NCBI RefSeq assembly: GCF_001013905.1
Contig: NZ_LN831790.1
Span: 682,001-746,000, forward strand
Length of the DNA: 64,000 bases
Reading direction: 5' to 3'
Origin: Streptomyces leeuwenhoekii
GTDB lineage: Bacteria; Actinomycetota; Actinomycetes; Streptomycetales; Streptomycetaceae
The notes beneath the pieces were generated by a model, which worked only from the letters and a program-made list of their open reading frames with translations, was not told where the DNA came from and did no database searches. A program made the position numbers and the translations under genes. Of this stretch, positions 17,930 to 26,032 are shown piece after piece (the stretch's first letter is position 1; each line of letters opens with the position of its first letter).

Positions 17930-18923
17930 TGAACTTCACCCTCGGGTCGAACAGTCCGTACAGCAGGTCCGCGAGCAGGTTCCCGGCGAGTACGGCGGCG
18001 GTGGCCAGCGTCGTCAGCGCGGCCAGCAGCGGGAAGTCGACGGCGGTGGCCGCCTCGACGGTGGCCGCGGCGATGCCCGGCCAGCTGAAGACGGTCTCCA
18101 CCAGCAGGGCGCCGGTGATGAGTTCGGGCACGCGGGAGCCGATCAGCGTGAGGACCGGCAGCAGGCCGCAGCGCAGGGCGTGGCCGAGCAGGACGGTGCG
18201 TTCGCTCAGGCCGCGGGCGCGGGCGCCGCGTACGGGGTCTTCGGCCAGGGCGTCGGCGACGCCCTGGCGGACGTAGAGGGCGAACCACGGGAGCTGGGAG
18301 ACGGCGAGCACGCCGGCGGGCAGGACGAGGTGGCTCGCGACCTGTCCGGCCGTGACGTGTTCGCTGGCGGTGTCGGTCAGGCCGCCGGCCGGGAGCACGT
18401 CCCACTGGAGGGCGAACAGCCATACGGCGAGCAGCGCGATCCAGAAGACCGGTGCCGCCTCCAGTCCGTAGGCGAGCGAGGTGACGGCCCGGTCCGTGAC
18501 CGAGCCGGGGCGGCGGGCCGCCAGTACCCCGAGCAGGGTGCCGAGGAGGACGGCGACGCCGAACGCGACGGCGCACAGCAGCGCCGACCAGCCGAGGCGT
18601 TCGCCGATCACCTGCGCCACCGGCTGCCGCATCACGGTGGAGTGCCCGAAGTCGCCGGTCAGCGCGGACGTCAGCCAGTGCCACCAGCGGGTGACGAAGG
18701 ACCGGTCCACGCCGAGGTTGTCCCGCAGCCGGTCCAGCGTCTCCTGGTCGGCGCCGAGGGCGGCCGTGCCGGCGTACGCCTTGACGGGGTCGAAGGGGGA
18801 GGCGGCGGCGATCGCGAACACGCCGAAGGTGACGACGATCAGGACGGGGGCGGCGAACAGAGCCCGCCGCCCCGCCAGACGTGCCATCGCTCCCCAGGGA
18901 AGAGTCCCGGGAGTGCGTGTCAT
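17919..18923 (-). CDS. Oligopeptide-type ABC permease (OppB/DppB-like)
   Basis: A 334-aa permease with an N-terminal helix (APVLIVVTFGVFAIAAAS), the family segment DRLRDNLGVDRSFVTRWWHWL and GDFGHSTVMRQPV, and the EAA loop in DPVRGARARGLSERTVLLGHA. It ends LFDPRVKF, as OppB proteins do. ATG 18923 overlaps the stop of the substrate-binding protein as ATGA, so the longer ORF start is not needed. Confidence 0.92.
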   Translation of the reverse strand: MTRTPGTLPWGAMARLAGRRALFAAPVLIVVTFGVFAIAAASPFDPVKAYAGTAALGADQETLDRLRDNLGVDRSFVTRWWHWLTSALTGDFGHSTVMRQPVAQVIGERLGWSALLCAVAFGVAVLLGTLLGVLAARRPGSVTDRAVTSLAYGLEAAPVFWIALLAVWLFALQWDVLPAGGLTDTASEHVTAGQVASHLVLPAGVLAVSQLPWFALYVRQGVADALAEDPVRGARARGLSERTVLLGHALRCGLLPVLTLIGSRVPELITGALLVETVFSWPGIAAATVEAATAVDFPLLAALTTLATAAVLAGNLLADLLYGLFDPRVKFSDM

Positions 18924-20509
18924 GACTTCGGCTGCCAGTCCTCGACGTTCCACCACGGGCCGCTGGCGAAGCCGTGCTCGTGCGGTTCGCGCTGGGTGGT
19001 CAGTCCCTTCCAGCGGTCGGCGAGCACGTACAGGTGGTCGATGTGGGTGAGGAAGGTGTAGCCGGGGTCCTTGACGAGCTCGCGCTGGAGCTTGTCGTAG
19101 GCCGCCTCGCGCTCGGCCGGGTCCTGGCTGCGGCGGCCCGTGTCGAGCGCCTCGTCCACCGCCGGGTTGTCGTAGCGGGCCATGTTGTTGAACCCGTCGC
19201 CGGCGAGGGAGGAGTGCAGCAGGGTGTACAGGCCGAAGTCGGGGTCGCCGACGCTGCCGAAGCCGGCGAGGACCGCGTCGTCCTTCATCCGGGGCTCGAT
19301 GACCTCCCAGGTGGCGCTCTCGGCCTTCACCTCGATGCCGGCCTTCTTGGCGTCGGAGGCGTAGGCGAGGGCGTGGTCCTGGCGGACCTTGTCACCGGAG
19401 GGGTAGAGCAGGGTGAAGGCGGCCCGCCGGCCGTCCTTGACGCGGACGCCGTCCTTGCCGGGCTTCCAGCCCGCCTCGTCCAGGATGCGCTCGGCCTCGG
19501 CGAGGTCGTGGGGGCGGACGATGTCCTTCGTGAACCACGGGTCGTCGCCGGGCAGCGGACCGTACGCCGGGCTGCCCGCGCCGTCGAGGATCTTGTCGAC
19601 CATGGCCTGGCGGTCCACGGCGGCGTCGAGGGCGCGCCGGATGGCGGGGTCGCCGGTGACCTTGTTCGCGGTGGGGAGGGTGACGGCGCGGAAGTCGTAG
19701 GTCTTCGCCTCGTAGGTGCGCCGGTTCTCGTCGTCCTCGAAGGTGGCCGCGAGGTTGGGCGGGAGGACCGCGCCGTCGAGGTCGCCGGAGCGCAGCCGGG
19801 TGGCGCGGACGTCGTCGTCCGGGATGATCGCCATGGTGAGCGTCTTCACCTTCGGCGCGCCGCCCCAGTAGTGGGGGTTGGCCTTGAAGGTGAGCTTCTC
19901 GCCCTTGCTCCAGTTCGACAGCACGTAGGGGCCGGTGCCGACCGGCTCGGTGTTGAAGGAACCGGTGTTGGGGTCCTGCTTGCCCGCGACGTGCTCGGGG
20001 ACGATGGGCAGCACCGTACGGGCGGCGAAGGCCGCGTAGGGGTACTTGAGTGTGAAGACGACCTTGTCGTCGCCGGCGGCCCGGACGTCCTGGACGGCGT
20101 CCAGTTCGCTCTTGGCGGTGTTGTTGGTCCTGTCGTCGAGGACGGTCCGGTAGGTGAAGACCACGTCCCTGGCCGTCAGCGGTTCGCCGTCGCTGAACTT
20201 CACGCCGTCGCGCAGGGTGTAGGTGTACGTGCGGCCGCCGTCGCTCACCTTGGGCAGCGCCGCCGCCAGGGCGGGCTTCAGCTTCAGGTCGGCGTCGCGG
20301 GCGAGCAGCCCGTCGAAGATCTTGGAGTTCCCGTCCTTGCCGTAGCCCAGCAGCGGGCTGAGGGTGTCGGGCTCGGTGGACACTCCGATGACGACGGACG
20401 CGGCGGACTCGCCGCCCCCGTCCGCTCCGCTGCCGGGCGCCGAACAGGCGGCGACTCCGGCGGCCAGCGCCGCCGCGACGGCGGCTCTTCGTATCCGACG
20501 GGTCGTCAT
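18920..20509 (-). CDS. ABC substrate-binding lipoprotein, family 5 (peptide/nickel type)
   Basis: A 529-aa extracytoplasmic receptor, the first gene of the five-gene transporter operon. It has a lipoprotein signal (VAAC, Cys near residue 22) and the SBP_bac_5 core (GVSTEPDTLSPLLGYG; YTYTLRDGVKFSDGEPLTA; PVGTGPYVLSNW; NPHYWGG). It captures a peptide, metal chelate or other organic solute; the sequence does not tell which. The linked flavin oxidoreductase suggests a catabolic substrate. I use ATG 20509; a GTG at 20518 nine bases upstream is an alternative, and neither has an ideal ribosome binding site. Confidence 0.9.
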   Translation of the reverse strand: MTTRRIRRAAVAAALAAGVAACSAPGSGADGGGESAASVVIGVSTEPDTLSPLLGYGKDGNSKIFDGLLARDADLKLKPALAAALPKVSDGGRTYTYTLRDGVKFSDGEPLTARDVVFTYRTVLDDRTNNTAKSELDAVQDVRAAGDDKVVFTLKYPYAAFAARTVLPIVPEHVAGKQDPNTGSFNTEPVGTGPYVLSNWSKGEKLTFKANPHYWGGAPKVKTLTMAIIPDDDVRATRLRSGDLDGAVLPPNLAATFEDDENRRTYEAKTYDFRAVTLPTANKVTGDPAIRRALDAAVDRQAMVDKILDGAGSPAYGPLPGDDPWFTKDIVRPHDLAEAERILDEAGWKPGKDGVRVKDGRRAAFTLLYPSGDKVRQDHALAYASDAKKAGIEVKAESATWEVIEPRMKDDAVLAGFGSVGDPDFGLYTLLHSSLAGDGFNNMARYDNPAVDEALDTGRRSQDPAEREAAYDKLQRELVKDPGYTFLTHIDHLYVLADRWKGLTTQREPHEHGFASGPWWNVEDWQPKS

Positions 20510-20540
20510 GTGCCTCACACCCTACTTGCTCTGAAACGGT

Positions 20541-20574
20541 TGTTGCGCATCGCTCGCAATAGCGGCGCGCAACA
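20541..20574. promoter_or_regulatory. Inverted repeat upstream of the ABC operon, possible operator
   Basis: TGTTGCGC (20541-20548) is repeated as its exact complement at 20567-20574. Between them a further CGCAA (20555-20559) mirrors the left TTGCG. Three half-sites of TTGCG type in 34 bp, about 35 bp before the operon's start codon, fit a repressor or activator site. Confidence 0.45.
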
Positions 20575-20861
20575 GCGTACTGGAGTACGACGCGCCAGGT
20601 CACCAGGGCCTGGACGTGCTTCCGGGCACGTGGGTGACACGGCCGGCCCGGCGTGTGGCCTTCATGCCGGTACGGGGGGCCGCCGCGCGGAAGTAACGCA
20701 CCGATCCGCCCTGGCGGGACCTTCCCGACGGGCTCGGCCCGCCGTTCCCCGAACCCGGGTACAACTTTCGATCCTCTTGGCGAGTCTCGTCAGGCAGCGC
20801 ACGGGTGCGCTCGACGGCGTTCAGGGGGACGCCCGTACGAACCTTCGAGGGGGACCTTTCC

Positions 20862-21785
20862 ATGACTCACCGGACCACCGGCCGGACCGGCGCGCTGGCG
20901 GCCGTCGTCAGTGCCGCGCTGTTCATACCCGCCGTCACCGCCGCCGCCCCGGCCGCCGCCGCCACCCCGACCGTGACCTGCACGTCGGCCCGGGCCGGCC
21001 TCGCCGCCAAGCTGAAGAAGGACATCACAGCCGCTCTCGCGGGCCGCAAGGGCACCGTCGCCGTCGGCCTGTACGACCGGGGTACCAAGACCACCTGCAC
21101 CCTGCGGGCCACCAGCGCCTTCGACTCGGCCAGCACCGTCAAGGTCACCGTGCTCGCCGCGCTGCTGTGGGACGCCAAGAAGCACAACCGGTACCTGACG
21201 AGCACCGAGCAGTCGCTCGCCAAGGCCATGATCACCAAGTCCGACAACAACGCGACCAGCAAGCTCTGGACGCAGCTCGGCATGACGAAGATCAAGGGCT
21301 TCCTGACGGCCGCCGGCATGACCAGGACCGTGCCGGGCACCGGCGGCTACTGGGGCCTGACCCAGGAGAACGTCAAGGACGAGCAGAGGCTGCTGTCGCT
21401 GATCACCGCCAAGAACAGCGTGCTGAGCGACAACTCCCGTGACTACATCCAGAAGCTCATGGGCCAGGTCGTCTCCTCGCAGCGCTGGGGCACCCCGGCC
21501 GGCGCCCCGTCCACCGTCTCCGTGCACGTCAAGAACGGCTGGCTGCAGCGCTCCACGCACGGCTGGCGCGTGCACAGTCTGGGCACCTTCAAGGGCGCCG
21601 GCCGCGACTACATGATCACCGTGCTGACGCAGGGCAACAGCACCATGAACTACGGCGTGACCACCATCCAGAACGTCGCCAAGGCCATCCACAAGGACCT
21701 GGTGCCGGTCAAGCCCGGTGTCATCCGCTTCGCCCCGACCAGCCGGCCGAGCGAGGCGTTCGTCGCCGTGCCGCCCCAGGGCTGA
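20862..21785 (+). CDS. Secreted class A beta-lactamase-like serine hydrolase
   Basis: A 307-aa exported protein with an Ala-rich signal peptide (about 1-35). It has the serine-hydrolase triad of class A enzymes: STVK (Ser and Lys, in FDSASTVKVTVLA), SDN (in TKSDNNATS) and KNG in place of KTG (in VHVKNGW). A Glu-166-type omega loop is not obvious, so true beta-lactam hydrolysis is doubtful; Streptomyces carry many such proteins of unknown role. GAGGGGGA lies upstream of ATG 20862. It is divergent from the ABC operon. Confidence 0.85.
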   Translation: MTHRTTGRTGALAAVVSAALFIPAVTAAAPAAAATPTVTCTSARAGLAAKLKKDITAALAGRKGTVAVGLYDRGTKTTCTLRATSAFDSASTVKVTVLAALLWDAKKHNRYLTSTEQSLAKAMITKSDNNATSKLWTQLGMTKIKGFLTAAGMTRTVPGTGGYWGLTQENVKDEQRLLSLITAKNSVLSDNSRDYIQKLMGQVVSSQRWGTPAGAPSTVSVHVKNGWLQRSTHGWRVHSLGTFKGAGRDYMITVLTQGNSTMNYGVTTIQNVAKAIHKDLVPVKPGVIRFAPTSRPSEAFVAVPPQG

Positions 21786-22107
21786 CGCTTCGAAGCGGCT
21801 TCCCGTGCGTCGCCGGTCGTTATCGGCGGCGCCCGCTCCGTCCGCCGTTTCGGCACCATCGGCTGCCGTCGCGCCGCCGACCCGGGTCCTTGCGAGGCCC
21901 CGGGTCGGGGCGCGCGGCATCCCGGCCAGGTCGCCGTGCGCGGGCAGCCGGCCGTGGAGGCGCCCGGTGCCGCCGGCCGCCCCGGGCGGCGCTCCGGTCG
22001 TCCAGTCCGGCCTCCTGGTGCCGCCCCGCCGCTGCCCGGTGTCCCCTTGTCGCCCTCGGCCGGCCACGGGGCAGCCGCTCGCCGTCCTGGACCCGGGCGG
22101 GGCCCCG
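21786..22107. other. Intergenic, no gene seen
   Basis: About 320 bp between two convergent genes. Frames here are Pro/Gly/Arg-rich and lack ribosome binding sites. A short GCTTCGAAGC palindrome follows the serine hydrolase stop. I see nothing else. Confidence 0.5.
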
Positions 22108-22626
22108 TCAGGCCCGGCGGCGACCGGGGCGGCGGAAGACGGCCAGCCGCAGCACCAGGAAGCGCACGACGGTGACCGCGACGGACGCGGCGGCCAGGAC
22201 CGCGGTCTCGGCGGCCGGTGAGGCGCCGGGCACGGCGTGCCGGAATCCCAGCACCGCGCCGGAGGTGAGCAGGTAGCCGAGCAGGAAGAGCGCGCCGGCG
22301 CCGAGGTGGGCGCGGACCGGGGGCGCGGCGGTGTGGCGGAACGTCAGCCGCCGGTTGGCCTCGGTGTTCAGCACCGTCAGCACCAGCAGCGACACCAGAT
22401 TGGCCGCGGCCGGCGGCCACCAGCCGCGCAACAGCCAGTACAGCAGCGCCTGCCCGGCGGTGGAGACGATCCCGATCCCGACGAAGCAGCCGGCCTCCCA
22501 CGTCAGCATCGAGCGCCGGGCGGGCGGCCCGGGTGCCGGGCCCGGGCCGCCGGCCACCGAGGGCCGGGCGGGGGCGCCTTCGCGCGAGCCGGCCGGGCGG
22601 GGGGTGCTGTCGGGGGCGGAGGGCAT
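22108..22626 (-). CDS. GtrA-like family membrane protein
   Basis: A 172-aa protein with a disordered Pro/Arg-rich N-terminal 40 residues and four transmembrane helices (CFVGIGIVSTAGQALLYWLL; ANLVSLLVLTVLNTEANRRLTF; GALFLLGYLLTSGAVLGF; VAVTVVRFLVLRLAVF). The NTEANRRLTF segment between helices 2 and 3 is the GtrA signature. Such proteins are thought to flip lipid-linked sugars in cell-surface polysaccharide assembly; its own role is unknown. GAAGGAA precedes ATG 22626. Confidence 0.85.
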   Translation of the reverse strand: MPSAPDSTPRPAGSREGAPARPSVAGGPGPAPGPPARRSMLTWEAGCFVGIGIVSTAGQALLYWLLRGWWPPAAANLVSLLVLTVLNTEANRRLTFRHTAAPPVRAHLGAGALFLLGYLLTSGAVLGFRHAVPGASPAAETAVLAAASVAVTVVRFLVLRLAVFRRPGRRRA

Positions 22627-22715
22627 CGGTGGTTCCTTCGGCGGGCGGCGGGGACGGGGGACGGAGCGTGCACGGTGACGCGGAGCCGACCGAGGGAAGG
22701 GGGCGGGAAGCCGAA

Positions 22716-23455
22716 GTGAGCCGGATGGTTCGTGTCTTCACCGTCGGTGTCCTGATCGTGAGCGCCACCGGTTACGCGGCCACCGAGTACATCACCCGCA
22801 CCATCCCCGCGCCCACACCGCCCGGCCCGTTACGGAACCGAACCCCCGCCGCCGGACTGCCGGAGCCGGAGAAGCTGCCCGCCGACTGCCCCCTGCCGGG
22901 CGACGGCTGCCCTCCGCGGGACGCCCGGGTGCCCTGCTGTACTCCGCGGTCACGTCCTGCGCGGGACTCGCCGGCTGCCTGGTCGCCGCCCACCGTCGAC
23001 CGCGCCGGGCGCCGCCGTGTGATCACCGGCTGCCTCGGCGGCTCGGCGGCCGTCCTGCTCGTCCTGACCCTTCTCGGAGCCGGCACGGCCCTCCAGGTCC
23101 TGGTGTGGACCTCGCTCGCCGCCGTGTTCTTCTTCGGCTCCGACATCTGCCCTGTACCTGTACACGCCCGAGCTGTTCCCCACCCGGATGCGGGCCCTGG
23201 GCAGCAGCGTCGGCGGAGCGCTCAACCGGGCGGGGGTCGTCCTGGGCCCGATCGCCGTCGGCGCGGTCTACGCCGGCGGCAGCATGGAGACGGTCTTCCT
23301 GACGCTGCCCGTCGTCTCGCTCACCGGTGCCGTGGTCGCGGGCCTCGGCGCGGAGGAGACGGCGGGGCGGCGGCTGGAGGAGGTGTCGCCGTGGCCCGGG
23401 GCGTCGCACCAGGCCGGAAGCGGCACCGGGGGCCTTCGCCCGGTCCGCTCCCGGC
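22716..23455 (+). pseudogene. Remnant of an MFS sugar-porter-type transporter behind a short secreted-like ORF
   Basis: From about 22926 to 23455 the C-terminal third of a major facilitator protein can be read in three successive frames: ALLYSAVTSCAGLAGCLVAA, then DRAGRRRVITGCLGGSA to VFFFGSDI, then LYLYTPELFPTRMRALGSSV to RRLEEVSP. The RAGRR and ELFPTRMR motifs are those of MFS sugar porters. Two frameshifts (near 22985 and 23150), a missing N-terminal half and no natural stop make it non-functional. Upstream, a GTG at 22716 opens a frame with one hydrophobic helix (VFTVGVLIVSATGYAATEYI) and a Pro-rich stretch. It runs into the remnant without a stop, so I do not call it a separate gene, though it could be the scar of another one. 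Confidence 0.7.
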
Positions 23456-23465
23456 CCGTCGCGGC

Positions 23466-24734
23466 TCAGGGGCCGCCGTCCGCGCCGAGCCAGGTCAGGG
23501 CGGCGACGGCGAGCGCCTTGATCCCGGTGTCCAGCGTCGGCTGGATCACGGGCGCGAAGGCGGCGGAGTGGTTGACGGGCACGTCCTGCCGGACGGTGCC
23601 CCGCTCCTCGGCCGCCCGGTAGGTGTCCGGGTCGATGCCGCCGATGCCCCAGTAGGCGAAGGGCGCGCCGAACGCGTGCGGGACGGCGCTGAAGTCCTCG
23701 CTCGCGGTCTGCAGTTCGATGGTGTGCGCGTCCTCCCCGAACCAGGCGCGGAACGCCTCGCCGAGGCGCCCCGCGACCTCGGGGTCGTTGACCGTCGGGG
23801 GAAAGGCGTTCAGGTGCTCGACCGAGGGCTGCTTCGGGGCGCCGGACGCCGCCGCCTCGGCGGCCACGCAGCGGTGGACCGCGTCGAGGACCTGACGGCG
23901 GGTCGCCTCGTCGTAGGTGCGGACGTTCAGCTCGATGACGGCGGTGTCGGGAATGACGTTGGGGCTGGTCCCGGCCGTGATGCTGCCGACGGTGAGGACC
24001 GCGGGGGTGGTGGCGGCCAGTTCGCGCGAGACGATCGTCTGCAGGCGCACCACGCACATCGCGGCCATGACGACCGGGTCCACCGCCGCCTGGGGCATGG
24101 AACCGTGCGCCCCGCGCCCGTACAGGGTGACGCGCAGGCTGTCGGCGGCGGACAGGAAGGAGCCCGGCCGCACCCCGACGTACCCGGCCGGGTAGGGCAG
24201 CACATGCTGGGCGAAGGCCACGTCGGGGCGGGGCACCCGCCGGGCCAGGCCGTCGTCCAGCATGGCCCGGGCGCCGTCGCCGTTCTCCTCCGAGGGCTGG
24301 AAGAGGGCGATCAGGGTGCCCCGCCAGGCGCCCGGGGCCATGGCCATGAGCTGGGCGAGGCCCAGCAGGCACGTGACGTGCATGTCGTGGCCGCAGGCGT
24401 GCATGACCGGTCGCTCCCGGCCGTCCGCGCCGGTGGCCGTGACGGTGGAGGCGTACGGCAGACCGGTGGCCTCCCGGACCGGCAGCGCGTCCATGTCGGC
24501 GCGCAGCAGTACGACCGGCCCCCGGCCGCTGGTGAGGACGCCGACGACCCCGGTGGCGCCGATGCCTTCGGTCACCTCGTAGCCCCACTCGCGCAGCCGC
24601 CCCGCGACCCGGCCGGCGGTGCGGTGCTCGTTCCCGCCGAGCTCGGGATGGGCGTGCAGATCCCGGTAGAACTCCTCGGCCGCCGGGCGGATGCCGTCGA
24701 GTCCGGCGAGGACGCGGTCGATCGGTGCCGTCAT
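23466..24734 (-). CDS. M20 family metallo-amidohydrolase (N-acyl amino acid/peptidase type)
   Basis: A 422-aa dinuclear zinc hydrolase of the M20D group (hippurate hydrolase, N-acyl-L-amino-acid amidohydrolase, YxeP/YtnL-like). Metal-binding motifs are VMHACGHDMH, FQPSEENGDGA and the late His in DVPVNHSAAFAP; the dimerisation domain starts at GRGAHGSMPQAAVDP. Cytosolic. It would deacylate an N-acyl amino acid. That is the final step needed by the S-alkylcysteine salvage pathway proposed for the genes at 31-37 kb, but nothing ties it to that locus except the shared window. ATG 24734 follows a purine-rich GGAGGGAAG region. Confidence 0.9.
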   Translation of the reverse strand: MTAPIDRVLAGLDGIRPAAEEFYRDLHAHPELGGNEHRTAGRVAGRLREWGYEVTEGIGATGVVGVLTSGRGPVVLLRADMDALPVREATGLPYASTVTATGADGRERPVMHACGHDMHVTCLLGLAQLMAMAPGAWRGTLIALFQPSEENGDGARAMLDDGLARRVPRPDVAFAQHVLPYPAGYVGVRPGSFLSAADSLRVTLYGRGAHGSMPQAAVDPVVMAAMCVVRLQTIVSRELAATTPAVLTVGSITAGTSPNVIPDTAVIELNVRTYDEATRRQVLDAVHRCVAAEAAASGAPKQPSVEHLNAFPPTVNDPEVAGRLGEAFRAWFGEDAHTIELQTASEDFSAVPHAFGAPFAYWGIGGIDPDTYRAAEERGTVRQDVPVNHSAAFAPVIQPTLDTGIKALAVAALTWLGADGGP

Positions 24735-24908
24735 GGCTCCTTGCTTCCCTCCGGCCACCTCCTCGGCCCCCGGAACCCGCGCGTAATCACCCGTTTCCCC
24801 CGGGGGCCGCCGCCCGGACCGGACGGGCGTCCGGCGCGCCCCCGGCCCGGCTCGACCGGCGGGGCCGGACGGCCGCGGGCGCACGCCCGGCACCGTGGTC
24901 CGTCCGGA

Positions 24909-25850
24909 TCACGTCAGGGAGGCGGGGCCGGGGACCGTCGTCCTCCCGCGGCCCGGTCCCAACGGCACACCCGGGCGGGCCAGCAGCTCCCGGAGGGCCC
25001 TCGCCACGTCGGCCGGGGCTTCCTCGGCCATGAAATGGCCATGGGAGACGGTGTGGTGCCGCAGATCCCGTGCCCAGGCCCGCCACAGCGCGGCGGCGTC
25101 GTAGCCGAGCGCGGTCCCCCAGTCCTGCTGGAGGACGGTCACCGGCAAGGTCAGCCGGCGCCCCGCCGCCCGGTCGGCCAGGTCGTGCTCCACGTCGATG
25201 CCCGCAGACGCCCGGTAGTCGGCGACGATGGAGGGGACCGCGCCGCGGCAGGCCCGCAGGTAGGCCGCACGGATCTCGTCCGGGATCGCGTCGCGGGCAC
25301 CGGCCCACAGGTCGAGGAAGTGGCCGAAGAACGCGTCCGCCGCAGCGGCGATCATCCGCTCGGGCAGGCCGGGCGGCTGGGCCATCAGATAGAGGTGGAA
25401 GCCCACGGCCGCGGAGGTGCCGCGCAGGACCTCCCACATGTCCGGCGTCGGCAGGACGTCGAGGCAGGCGAGGTGGGTGACGGCCTCGGGGTGGTCCAGG
25501 CCCGCGCGGAAGGCGACCAGCGCCCCCCGGTCGTGACCGGCCAGGGCGAACCGGTCGTGGCCGAGGCTCCGCGCCAGGGCGACGACGTCCCGCGCCATGG
25601 TGCGCTTGGAGTAGGTGCCGGGGCCCTCCTCCGCGGGCTTGTCGCTGTCCCCGTAACCCCGCAGGTCGGGGCAGATGACGGTGTGGTCGGCGGCCAGGTC
25701 GGCCGCGACGTGACGCCACATCAGGTGGGTCTGCGGAAAGCCGTGCAGCAGCACGACCGGGCTTCCCGAGCCGCCCACGGCGGTGTGGAGGCGGACGCCC
25801 TCGGCGACCGGGACGCGGTGGTATGTGAATCCGGGGATGACGGGTTGCAT
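24909..25850 (-). CDS. Alpha/beta hydrolase, haloacetate dehalogenase/epoxide hydrolase-like
   Basis: A 313-aa alpha/beta hydrolase with an oxyanion motif LLHGFPQTHLMW, CPDLRGYGDSDKP, and a nucleophile elbow GHDRGA in which the nucleophile is Asp. The acid and His lie in LQQDWG and SHGHFMAEE. The order resembles fluoroacetate/haloacetate dehalogenases and related epoxide hydrolases; the substrate is uncertain. The tail after about residue 290 is Pro/Gly-rich. ATG 25850 has a weak ribosome binding site. It is divergent from the SARP regulator gene, so the two may share a control region. Confidence 0.87.
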   Translation of the reverse strand: MQPVIPGFTYHRVPVAEGVRLHTAVGGSGSPVVLLHGFPQTHLMWRHVAADLAADHTVICPDLRGYGDSDKPAEEGPGTYSKRTMARDVVALARSLGHDRFALAGHDRGALVAFRAGLDHPEAVTHLACLDVLPTPDMWEVLRGTSAAVGFHLYLMAQPPGLPERMIAAAADAFFGHFLDLWAGARDAIPDEIRAAYLRACRGAVPSIVADYRASAGIDVEHDLADRAAGRRLTLPVTVLQQDWGTALGYDAAALWRAWARDLRHHTVSHGHFMAEEAPADVARALRELLARPGVPLGPGRGRTTVPGPASLT

Positions 25851-26032
25851 GGCGAAGCTCGTTCCGCTCGTGTGGAGAACGCCGGACCGGCGAGCGCCGG
25901 CCGGCCGGTGCGCGGGACGACCGCCCCGCATCCGGTCCCCGAAGCCTCCGGCCCCCCGATGAGCAACCGATGAACGCGTGTGTAGGTTGGGCCGTGAGGC
26001 GGCGGGGCGGAAGGACGGACGGAGACGTGCGC

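Noticed and set aside
20600..20863. An 87-codon minus-strand frame between the ABC operon and the beta-lactamase-like gene, considered as a leader or small gene
   Set aside because: No ribosome binding site and composition typical of non-coding GC-rich DNA.
3616..21785. Reading the two SxxK proteins (3616 and 20862) as beta-lactam resistance
   Set aside because: Neither has the full class A or C catalytic set in context: one is non-exported with HGG, the other has KNG and no clear Glu166 loop.
22533..25973. An open plus-strand frame of more than 1100 codons over the M20 and hydrolase genes
   Set aside because: It is antisense to two clear enzymes, has low-complexity composition and encodes MFS fragments only in its first part.
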